A DNA stretch of 64,000 nt from Hohaiivirga sp031546825 (GTDB lineage Bacteria; Pseudomonadota; Alphaproteobacteria; Rhizobiales; Beijerinckiaceae). The notes under the pieces are model-generated. The model was given only the letters and a program-made list of their open reading frames with translations, did no database searches and had not been told where the DNA came from. The stretch lies in contig JAVBJU010000031.1 in assembly GCA_031546825.1 (NCBI GenBank), positions 1 to 64,000 on the forward strand, given 5' to 3'. The position numbers and the translations under genes were made by a program. Positions 50,910-58,058 of this stretch are shown here, piece by piece (within the stretch, counting starts at the first letter, position 1; every line of letters begins with the position of its first letter).

Positions 50910-51973
50910 AGGTGAACGCAGTGCAGACATTATCCGGCGTGCAACCGGAGAGAACTTTTCGGATCAGCAAAAGCGTTGCTATCTTTGCGGTTCTTTGGAT
51001 CGGCCTTTTCGCGGCCATCGCCGTCGGTCTTTGCGTCGGCAGGTTCGCGATTCAGCCGGCACGCGCTTTCGATATTCTATGGTTGTGGAGCCTCGATCCG
51101 TCACGGGCAATCACTCAGATTGATGAGCGTATCGTCCTTCTGGTGCGGCTTCCGCGGCTTGTGCTGGCTGGTCTCGCTGGAGCGGGTCTCGCCATGGCCG
51201 GAACCGCTCTTCAGGCTGTTTTCCGCAATCCCCTCGTGTCACCGCAGGTGCTAGGCATCTCGCCGGGAGCTGCGTTTGGCGGCGTTCTGGCGATTGTTCT
51301 GGGCTGGTGGGGTTTTTCGCTGCTCGGTCTCGCCTTCATAATCGGCCTCTTCTCGTTAGCTGCAGTCGGACTTTTGGCCCGCATCAACGGCAGGTCGGAA
51401 ATCGTCACCGTCATTCTCGCTGGGATCGTGGTTTCCGCTCTGTTCGGCGCGTTGGTTTCGCTGGTTCAGTTCGTGGCGGATCCCGACGGCCCCTTGCCGG
51501 CCATCGTCTACTGGTTGATGGGTTCGTTGGCCTCTGCCACTTGGGAGCGCCTGCTTCTCGCCGCGCCAGGGCTTTTCATCGGGAGCTGCATCCTTGTCTC
51601 CCTGCGGTTTCGTCTCAATATCCTGTCGCTTGACGACGCCGAAGCACGCAGCCTTGGGGCGTGGCCGGATTTTGAGCGATGGATCGTTTTCATCGCCGTC
51701 ACGATCATTGTCGGCAGCCAAGTTTCGGTCTCCGGGGTTGTCGGGTGGATCGGCCTCGTCATCCCGCACGCGGCGCGCATGATAGTGGGGCAGGATAACC
51801 GCATTCTCATCCCGGCTGCGGCCGTCCTGGGTGCGGCTTTCCTCATTGTCACCGACACATTGGCGCGCACTGTGACAGCCGCAGAAATCCCACTGGGAGC
51901 GCTCACCGCCCTTGTTGGCGCTCCGGCTTTCGCAATCCTGCTGCGCAGGCATTACCGGGAGCGCGTGCGATGA
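50906..51973 (+). CDS. FecCD-family iron ABC permease, second system
   Basis: A 355-residue permease with about ten membrane segments: VRLPRLVLAGLAGAGLAMAG, LQAVFRNPLVSPQVLGISPG, GVVGWIGLVIPHAARMIVGQ and TAAEIPLGALTALVGAPAF. It is the only permease of this operon and so should work as a homodimer, as in BtuC/FhuB-like short systems. It overlaps both its neighbours by ATGA. Confidence 0.93.
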   Translation: MKVNAVQTLSGVQPERTFRISKSVAIFAVLWIGLFAAIAVGLCVGRFAIQPARAFDILWLWSLDPSRAITQIDERIVLLVRLPRLVLAGLAGAGLAMAGTALQAVFRNPLVSPQVLGISPGAAFGGVLAIVLGWWGFSLLGLAFIIGLFSLAAVGLLARINGRSEIVTVILAGIVVSALFGALVSLVQFVADPDGPLPAIVYWLMGSLASATWERLLLAAPGLFIGSCILVSLRFRLNILSLDDAEARSLGAWPDFERWIVFIAVTIIVGSQVSVSGVVGWIGLVIPHAARMIVGQDNRILIPAAAVLGAAFLIVTDTLARTVTAAEIPLGALTALVGAPAFAILLRRHYRERVR

Positions 51974-52731
51974 TTGAACTGGAAAATATCTGCGTCCGCT
52001 TCGGCAATCGCACCGTTTTGAAAGACATCAACCTGAGGGTGCCGCCGGGATGCTGCGTTGCGATCCTCGGGTCCAATGGGCGTGGCAAGACAACACTGCT
52101 GCGCACCGTGCTCGGCCAGCAAAAGCTTTCTGCTGGTCGAAGACGAGCCCCCGCCATTGTCGGCTATGTGCCGCAGCAGGTTGCCCTGGCGCATCCCTAT
52201 CGCGCTCTCGACGTGGTGGTGATGGGGCGCGCCGCGCGCTTGGGTCTGTTCGGGCACCCGACTATTGCCGATCAGGAGGCTGCGCTCGAAGTCATGCATA
52301 TGACTCATGTTGCGCATCTGGCCGATGCCTCGTTTGATCGATTGTCGGGAGGGGAGCGTCAGCTCGTGCTGCTTGCCCGTGCCATTGCAACCGGTGCGAA
52401 TGTGCTGGTGCTTGATGAGCCGACGGCGGCGCTAGATCTGCGCAACGAAAAGCGCTTGCTTAACCTTCTGCGCGAGATCCGGCGCAGCACGGCCAAATCG
52501 ATCATCTTCACCAGCCATGATCCAAATCACGCCATCGCCATCGCGGATGAGGCCGTTCTGATGATGCCGGAGGGCGAAGCGGTCTGCGGACCGGTTTCAG
52601 ACGTTATTACACCGGAAAATCTCTTCCGGCTTTATGGCGTCGAGATGCGGTTCCTGCGGCTGGATACGGCGGTTGGAGAGGTCGATCACTTCGTCATCCC
52701 GAGCTTTGCCTTGTCTTCGGCGTGCTCGTAA
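51970..52731 (+). CDS. ABC transporter ATP-binding protein, second iron system
   Basis: A 253-residue ATPase: Walker A GSNGRGKTT, with Arg in the usual Ser/Ala place, PQQVALAHPYRALDVVVMGR, signature LSGGERQLVLLA, Walker B VLVLDEPTAALD and FTSHDPNHAIAI. It belongs to the FepC family. It is the last gene of the second operon. The 12-base copy of the tgt end and the second 50-base repeat follow within 160 bases. Confidence 0.93.
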   Translation: MIELENICVRFGNRTVLKDINLRVPPGCCVAILGSNGRGKTTLLRTVLGQQKLSAGRRRAPAIVGYVPQQVALAHPYRALDVVVMGRAARLGLFGHPTIADQEAALEVMHMTHVAHLADASFDRLSGGERQLVLLARAIATGANVLVLDEPTAALDLRNEKRLLNLLREIRRSTAKSIIFTSHDPNHAIAIADEAVLMMPEGEAVCGPVSDVITPENLFRLYGVEMRFLRLDTAVGEVDHFVIPSFALSSACS

Positions 52732-52757
52732 GATTGCTCGGCCAAGGCTCCTGCGGT

Positions 52758-52769
52758 GAGCAGGGGTGA
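52758..52769. repeat. 12-base match to the 3' terminus of tgt
   Basis: GAGCAGGGGTGA here equals the last 12 bases of tgt (43202-43213, stop codon included). It lies 73 bases before copy 2 of the 50-base repeat, so it may be the right-hand attachment scar of the inserted block. It is short, and chance is possible. Confidence 0.45.
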
Positions 52770-52842
52770 TATCCGAAACAAATTGATATGTCGGTTTGTT
52801 CTTTCGAGTGCTTCAATCTAAATTTCCTGAAATACTTGAAAA

Positions 52843-52892
52843 ATTTGCTTGTTTGCTCTCCCATATCGGCAGGGCATGAAGTGACCTTCGCC
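52843..52892. repeat. 50-base direct repeat, copy 2 (right of iron-transport block)
   Basis: Identical to 44249-44298. It ends five bases before the stop codon of the minus-strand LysR gene at 52898. Confidence 0.97.
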
Positions 52893-52897
52893 TTAGT

Positions 52898-53797
52898 TCA
52901 CGCGCAACAGCTGGCTTTCATCTCAACAATCAAAAAATCCAGAAAAGCCCGTAGCTTGGGCGCCAGATGTTGTCTGGACGGATAGACTGCATAGATTGAG
53001 ACATCACTTGTCGACCAGTTCTCTAGCATGGGACGTAGTCGGCCAGTCGCAATCTCTTCCCTCACATAGGGTGCCGGGATCAGCCCTATTCCGAGACCTT
53101 CCAGAAGGGCGTCACGCACCGCGAGGCTCGATGTCACGGAATATCGGCCCTTGGCTGCGACGCGCACCGTTCGTTCACCCTCCCTGAACTCCCATGCATT
53201 CGCATGGCCTGACAGGCTAAATCGAATGCAATGGTGCGAGCGGAGTGCCTCTGGTGTCGTCGGCTCGCCGAAGGCCGCGATATACGAGGGGGCTGCACAA
53301 AGGACATGGGGCATAACCACCAGTTTGCGCGCCGTCAGGCTGGAGTTTTCAAGGTTATCGCTGCCGCGAATGGCAAGATCATATCCATCTCGGACAATAT
53401 CAACGCGACGATCATCCAGATCGAGATCCAGCGAGATGGCAGGGTACTGCGCAAGAAAGCGTGGAATGGCGCGAGACAGACACATGAGTGTTGCGGTCAT
53501 TGGTGCTGCCACCCGAAGCGTGCCGCTCGGCGTCTCATGGAGGGGATCGAGGGCACGATCCGCCTCTTCGAGGTTATCCAATATCCGACAGATGCGATCG
53601 AGATAGATCGTACCAGCTTCGGTCAGACTCATCCGCCGCGTTGTGCGGTTGAAGAGGCGAACTTTCAGATGTGCCTCCAACTCGCCAATATTCTTGCTGA
53701 TTGCCGCAGGAGACAAGCCAAGTTGGCGCGCCGCTTCCGCAAAACTGCCCGATTCCCCTGTTTTCCGAAACACTTTTAGAGCTGTCAATCTGTCCAT
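52898..53797 (-). CDS. LysR family transcriptional regulator
   Basis: A 299-residue regulator from ATG 53797. The N-terminal winged helix has FRKTGESGSFAEAARQLGLS and ISKNIGELEAHLKVRLFNRT. The effector domain follows with PSGTLRVAAPMTATLMCLSR and LDLDLDDRRVDIVRDGYDLA, the pattern of the CrgA/DmlR-like branch. It is divergent from the nitroreductase remnant and EamA gene, which it probably controlled. Its 3' end abuts the 50-base repeat. An in-frame start four codons upstream is possible. Confidence 0.9.
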   Translation of the reverse strand: MDRLTALKVFRKTGESGSFAEAARQLGLSPAAISKNIGELEAHLKVRLFNRTTRRMSLTEAGTIYLDRICRILDNLEEADRALDPLHETPSGTLRVAAPMTATLMCLSRAIPRFLAQYPAISLDLDLDDRRVDIVRDGYDLAIRGSDNLENSSLTARKLVVMPHVLCAAPSYIAAFGEPTTPEALRSHHCIRFSLSGHANAWEFREGERTVRVAAKGRYSVTSSLAVRDALLEGLGIGLIPAPYVREEIATGRLRPMLENWSTSDVSIYAVYPSRQHLAPKLRAFLDFLIVEMKASCCA

Positions 53798-53922
53798 ATT
53801 AAACACCAATGGTATAGAGTGCTGTTCATTTTTGGCATATTACCAACCGGATATCAATGCGGTCTAATTGCGTGGAAGCATTCATTGAACACAGCCGCCC
53901 GGCTGCGAAAGCAGGGATATCC

Positions 53923-54318
53923 ATGCAAAACGAAGTTGTCCGTTGCCAGAAACTTGTCGACGCCATCCAACAGCGCGCCTCCACGAATCTCTTTGACACA
54001 TCTTTTCCGCTCTCCGATGAAATGGTGGAGCGTTGGGTTGTAGGAGCGAAGGCGCTCTATGCGGGGCATTCACGTATGCAGCGCGACGAGGCGGTGCGGT
54101 CCGCGACTTCGGAGCAGCGGCGCTGATGGTGGCCCGCTCACGCGCATGGTCTTGCCACGGGAGCCATGGCGGGGTTTGACCCAAATGCGGTTACGCGGGA
54201 CTTCGCCCTTGCAGCGGACGAAATTCCAGTCCTGCTCATGACCGTGGGACGCGCAGCTTCCGGAAATTGGCCGCAGAAGCCGCGGCGCCCATTGATTGAT
54301 GTACTGGATTTTGCATGA
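53923..54318 (+). pseudogene. Nitroreductase family remnant with internal deletion and frame change
   Basis: The first part (from ATG 53923) reads KLVDAIQQRASTNLFDTSFP, then LSDEMVERWVVGAKAL, the N-terminus of RutE/HadB-like nitroreductases, and runs to a stop at 54126. From about 54142 another frame reads GAMAGFDPNAVTRDFALAAD, then EIPVLLMTVGRAASGNWPQK, ending PLIDVLDFA at 54318, the family C-terminus. The whole spans 396 bases against about 600 for an intact gene, so the flavin-binding middle is missing. Its stop overlaps the EamA start, keeping the old operon join. Confidence 0.8.
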
Positions 54319-55238
54319 AAAATAGTCCCAGCCATGCCAGCCTCGATTCTGCATCACAAGAATCGTCAGCGCGCTGCTCCATTGTTCTCGTCACCGCGAT
54401 TGCGCCATTGATTTGGGGCAGCAGCTATTTCGTCATTACCGAGTTTTTACCCAATGGCTTTCCAATCACAGTTGCGATGCTTCGCGCATTGCCGGCGGGC
54501 CTGTTATTATTGTTGATCGTACGCAGAGTGCCAAATGGTAGTTGGTGGTGGCGAAGCCTGGTGCTTGGCGCACTGAACTTCTCAATATTCTGGACGCTGC
54601 TGTTTATTTCTGCCTACCGACTTCCCGGAGGCGTCGTTGCGACGATTACTGCAGTGCAACCTCTCATCGTCATTGTGTTGGCGCGCCGTTTCCTCGGTAC
54701 AGCGATATTCCCCGCCAGTATTGTGGCAGCCTTGTCCGGGCTGGGCGGGGTTGGGCTTCTGGTGTTGACGCCTGCGGCACCTCTCGATTTGATCGGAATT
54801 GCCGCAGCACTCGGTGGTGCGGTTTCAATGGCCTTTGGTACAGTCCTCAGCCGCCTTTGGCAGCCTCCGGTTTCCGCCCTGACTTTTTCGGCATGGCAAT
54901 TGACCGCCGGCGGATTTCTGCTGCTTCCCGTCTCACTGATGCTGGAACCGTCTCTACCGAGCTTAGATATGCGCAATATTGCTGGCTTTTTCTGGCTTTG
55001 TCTTATTGGCGCTGCGCTAACCTATACCCTATGGTTCCGGGGAGTGGCCCGGTTGGGGCCATCCGTAGTATCTTCCCTTGGCTTTCTCAGTCCGTTGATG
55101 GCTGTGGCTGTCGGCTGGCTTTTCCTTGGTCAGACATTGACCCTTGTTCAAATCGCCGGTGCAATCATTGTCATCGGCAGCATCTGGCTCAGCCAGCGCG
55201 CACAGGGGAGACGTGCCGCATCGCTGCCGGGGCTTTGA
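54315..55238 (+). CDS. EamA/DMT-superfamily transporter
   Basis: A 307-residue protein with ten predicted membrane segments in two EamA repeats: IAPLIWGSSYFVITEFLP, RALPAGLLLLLIVRR, and then in the second half FSAWQLTAGGFLLLPVSL and GPSVVSSLGFLSPLMAVAVG. The family exports amino acids or metabolites; substrate unknown. ATG 54315 overlaps the nitroreductase remnant stop (ATGA), so translation may once have been coupled to that gene. A Ser-rich tail precedes the first helix. Confidence 0.9.
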   Translation: MKNSPSHASLDSASQESSARCSIVLVTAIAPLIWGSSYFVITEFLPNGFPITVAMLRALPAGLLLLLIVRRVPNGSWWWRSLVLGALNFSIFWTLLFISAYRLPGGVVATITAVQPLIVIVLARRFLGTAIFPASIVAALSGLGGVGLLVLTPAAPLDLIGIAAALGGAVSMAFGTVLSRLWQPPVSALTFSAWQLTAGGFLLLPVSLMLEPSLPSLDMRNIAGFFWLCLIGAALTYTLWFRGVARLGPSVVSSLGFLSPLMAVAVGWLFLGQTLTLVQIAGAIIVIGSIWLSQRAQGRRAASLPGL

Positions 55239-55275
55239 TGGTTATGCACAAGGGCACTGGAATGACGGTGATGCC

Positions 55276-55941
55276 TTACTTAATTATCACTTCCCACGTC
55301 CAAGTTGGGAAAGCCTTGCTGCGGATTGCGATGGCGGCACTTAGACCGGCGATGGGTTGTCGGTAGCCCATCTGCCATTCTGCCGTGCGTTCGGAAGACA
55401 ACTTGGCCAAGCCTCCGTCTGCGCTTACCGTCATGGCAAACTGATCCACCCCATCTGCAGCCAGCTCTAACCCTTGCCCGGTTGCCTTGGCCAAAGCCTC
55501 GCGCAATGTCCAGATGCGGTAAAACGCGTCCGCGCCTTCGCGCGCGACCATGCGTTGTTCTTCCGGTCCGAAGGCAAGTTCTGCGATGTTTTTGAGGTCG
55601 CGCCAGTCTTTGTGCACCTCGATATCGATCCCGAGCGCATCCGCCTTGGCGATGGCGCAGGCAATATAGGGGCCGGAATGGGAGAGGGATATGGCGAACG
55701 GCGAAGGTGCGCCGTTGAAAAGAGCTTCGGGCTTGCCGTTTTGGCCCCGTCGGAACGTCCATGGGGCAGGGGCGGTTGCGGTCTCTTCGCTCAACATTTT
55801 GCGCAAAAGAGCGCGGGCCAAAATGCCTTCGGGCTTTGAGGCATCTTGCTGGTCTTCTGCAAGGGAGAAATGCCCCATCACCTCATGGGCGCGGGGCGTA
55901 TCGGCCTCGATGAGCGCGGTGCGGAGAACGGGCCGGGTCAC
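55276..55941 (-). CDS. 4'-phosphopantetheinyl transferase superfamily protein (Sfp type)
   Basis: A 221-residue enzyme. The Mg-binding motif LGIDIEVHKDWRD and the second motif FYRIWTLREALAKATGQGLE are conserved. It moves 4'-phosphopantetheine from CoA to a carrier-protein serine. Sfp-type enzymes serve non-ribosomal peptide, polyketide or long-chain acyl carrier proteins; no such synthase is in the window, though acpP lies 7 kb away. The start is GTG 55941, 12 bases after the stop of the large membrane protein gene, so the two are an operon. Confidence 0.88.
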   Translation of the reverse strand: MTRPVLRTALIEADTPRAHEVMGHFSLAEDQQDASKPEGILARALLRKMLSEETATAPAPWTFRRGQNGKPEALFNGAPSPFAISLSHSGPYIACAIAKADALGIDIEVHKDWRDLKNIAELAFGPEEQRMVAREGADAFYRIWTLREALAKATGQGLELAADGVDQFAMTVSADGGLAKLSSERTAEWQMGYRQPIAGLSAAIAIRSKAFPTWTWEVIIK

Positions 55942-55953
55942 AGCGGAAAGCCC

Positions 55954-57990
55954 CTATTTTTGTCCATGGGGCTGTCCTTTCGGTTGCGCCAGAACCACTG
56001 TTCCGCGTCCCGGTGCGTCCTGCGTGCGGTAGATGAGGCGCTTGTCGTGAAGCACGTCTTTCAACACTGCAAGTGGTGCGATGACATCTTCCTGGTCAAT
56101 GCTCAGCGTGATGAGCGACAGGGGGCGCGCCATGCGCTCCATCACCACCGACCCTGCCCAGAGCGGGGTGGGCGGCTCGCCGATCAGGTCGGCATCCATC
56201 CGCCACATGCGCAGCACCAGACGGGTGTGATCGTCGGGGCCGGGTTTGAAGAGTGTCAGGGCCGCAAGGCGACCGCTGGAAAAACTGGGAATGACCGGCA
56301 ATGCGCTGTAGGGCTGTGGCCCGGCGATCCACACCAATGTATTGCCAAGGTTCCAAACGGGCGGCGTCTGCCAGCCGTTTTCCAGCAAAATCGGTTCCAA
56401 GTCATGGAGATGGCCGCCCCATTGAATGTTGAGCGGCTCTTCTTGCTCACCTTTGATATCGGTGCGCCAATCCGCCAGTTGCTGCCAGCCAGCGCTCCAC
56501 CATCGCGCTTCCGCCATCAACGGCATGGCGCGTTTCACGGTGTAGCGGGCGAGATCGCTGTTGTGGCTACGCCAGACATGGCCGCCGCCGACTAGCGCGA
56601 GCGTTAGCGCGAATACGGCAATGAGGCCATAGGGGCCGACTTTGCGCTCGGTGGGTTTACGCAGATAAACAAGGCCGAGAAGCGCGAGCCATGCCGAGCC
56701 AAAAGCGAGGCCCGAGGCGACATCCGAGAACCAATGGGCGCCGAGATAGAGGCGCGAGAAGGCGATGGACAACACCATCGCCACCGCACAGAGCGCCACC
56801 GGCAATCTGAGCGGCGGGCGCAATCTGCGGGCGATCAGAAAGGCGAGAAAGCCATAGAGCACCATGTTGACGGTGGAATGACCGCTTGGAAACGAGAAGG
56901 CGGCAGGGCCGGTGTAAAGGTCCACATTGGGGCGTGGACGGTGCAGCACGATCTTGATGACGGTGTTGAGGAGTGAGGAGCCCGCTACTGCCGTGAGCCA
57001 ATACGCGGCGGTGCGCCAAGCCCGGTGCGCCACAAGCCAGAGGAAAACCACCGCGGCGAGCGCAATCACCACCACCGGGTCACCAAGCTCGGTGATGAAC
57101 ACCATGACCTTGTTGGCCGGAATGGTATGGAGATCCTGCAAAAGCTGAAAAACTGCCTGATCGGCCTGTACCAATGGGTCGCCGGTCGCCATGTCTTCGA
57201 GTAGTGATAGAAACAGCCAAAGGCCACTGACCACCACCGCCATCAGCGTCAGGACGACAATCGCTTCATTGCGCTGGGCCGCGAACAGAGTGTCGATCAT
57301 GCGGCGGGGTAGGGAGGTGCGTTTTGCCCCCCATTGCCGTAAGTGCTCCGCGCCGGCTTCCAACAGCGGGATGCCGCGTCGCAGCACAAAGCGGATGGCA
57401 TGGTAGGAAAGCCATGCGCCGACCACGATAATAACCGCGAGGATAGCCAGCGGTTTCGCTGCCGCCCGGCCATAGCTGCTGAAGGCCGCACCTGCCAACA
57501 CGCCAGGCAGAATATGTGACGGTGCCCAGACGATGGCCGAGGCAATATTGGCGGTATAAAAGCGCAGTCGCGACATGCCCATGACGCCACCCATCATCGG
57601 CACGAAGGCGCGCACGCCCGGCACGAAACGGGCGAGAAACACGCTCTTGTCACCGTGTTTGTCAAAGAACGCGCGGGTTTTGTCGATGACGGCGGGGTAG
57701 CGCCTGAGCCATCGCGATTGCAGAACGGTGTCGCGATGGCTGCGCCCAAGCCAGAACGCCACGCCATCGCCGACAATCGCTCCGAGAGTTGCTGCGGCGA
57801 GCAGCGGCCACAGCATCAACACGCCGCCCGGCACCAAGGCTGAAAGTCCGATGATGATGGCGGAGCCGGGAACGATTGCCCCGATAACCGGAATAGATTC
57901 AGATAAAGCCAGCAGAAAAACGGCGATATAGGCGACATGCGGATAGGTTCGCAGAAAGCCGATGATGATTTCGACGGCGTCACTCACCAT
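55954..57990 (-). CDS. Three-domain membrane protein: DedA + PAP2 phosphatase + LssY C-terminal domain
   Basis: A 678-residue protein. Residues 1-205 are a DedA domain (IGAIVPGSAIIIGLSALVPG; FLARFVPGVRAFVPMMGGVM, with the conserved F/Y-x-R-x(3)-G). Residues about 250-460 are a PAP2 phosphatase core with all three motifs: K-x6-RP in KIVLHRPRP, FSFPSGHSTVN, and SRLYLGAHWFSDV. Residues about 490-660 resemble the LssY C-terminal domain, with WQTPPVWNLGNTLVWIAG. DedA proteins flip or move lipids and PAP2 proteins remove lipid phosphates, so recycling of undecaprenyl or phospholipid phosphate is inferred. ATG 57990 is favoured over TTG 57996. Confidence 0.9.
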   Translation of the reverse strand: MVSDAVEIIIGFLRTYPHVAYIAVFLLALSESIPVIGAIVPGSAIIIGLSALVPGGVLMLWPLLAAATLGAIVGDGVAFWLGRSHRDTVLQSRWLRRYPAVIDKTRAFFDKHGDKSVFLARFVPGVRAFVPMMGGVMGMSRLRFYTANIASAIVWAPSHILPGVLAGAAFSSYGRAAAKPLAILAVIIVVGAWLSYHAIRFVLRRGIPLLEAGAEHLRQWGAKRTSLPRRMIDTLFAAQRNEAIVVLTLMAVVVSGLWLFLSLLEDMATGDPLVQADQAVFQLLQDLHTIPANKVMVFITELGDPVVVIALAAVVFLWLVAHRAWRTAAYWLTAVAGSSLLNTVIKIVLHRPRPNVDLYTGPAAFSFPSGHSTVNMVLYGFLAFLIARRLRPPLRLPVALCAVAMVLSIAFSRLYLGAHWFSDVASGLAFGSAWLALLGLVYLRKPTERKVGPYGLIAVFALTLALVGGGHVWRSHNSDLARYTVKRAMPLMAEARWWSAGWQQLADWRTDIKGEQEEPLNIQWGGHLHDLEPILLENGWQTPPVWNLGNTLVWIAGPQPYSALPVIPSFSSGRLAALTLFKPGPDDHTRLVLRMWRMDADLIGEPPTPLWAGSVVMERMARPLSLITLSIDQEDVIAPLAVLKDVLHDKRLIYRTQDAPGRGTVVLAQPKGQPHGQK

Positions 57991-58058
57991 ACCCAAGCAC
58001 CCTTGTCTCTATTCCCATAAAACCCACCAGCCATCAAACTTGGGCATGGATAGGGCGC

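Noticed and set aside
43214..52897. Insertion sequence or integrase gene within the iron island
   Set aside because: All frames of useful size were considered and none shows transposase or recombinase motifs; only boundary scars remain.
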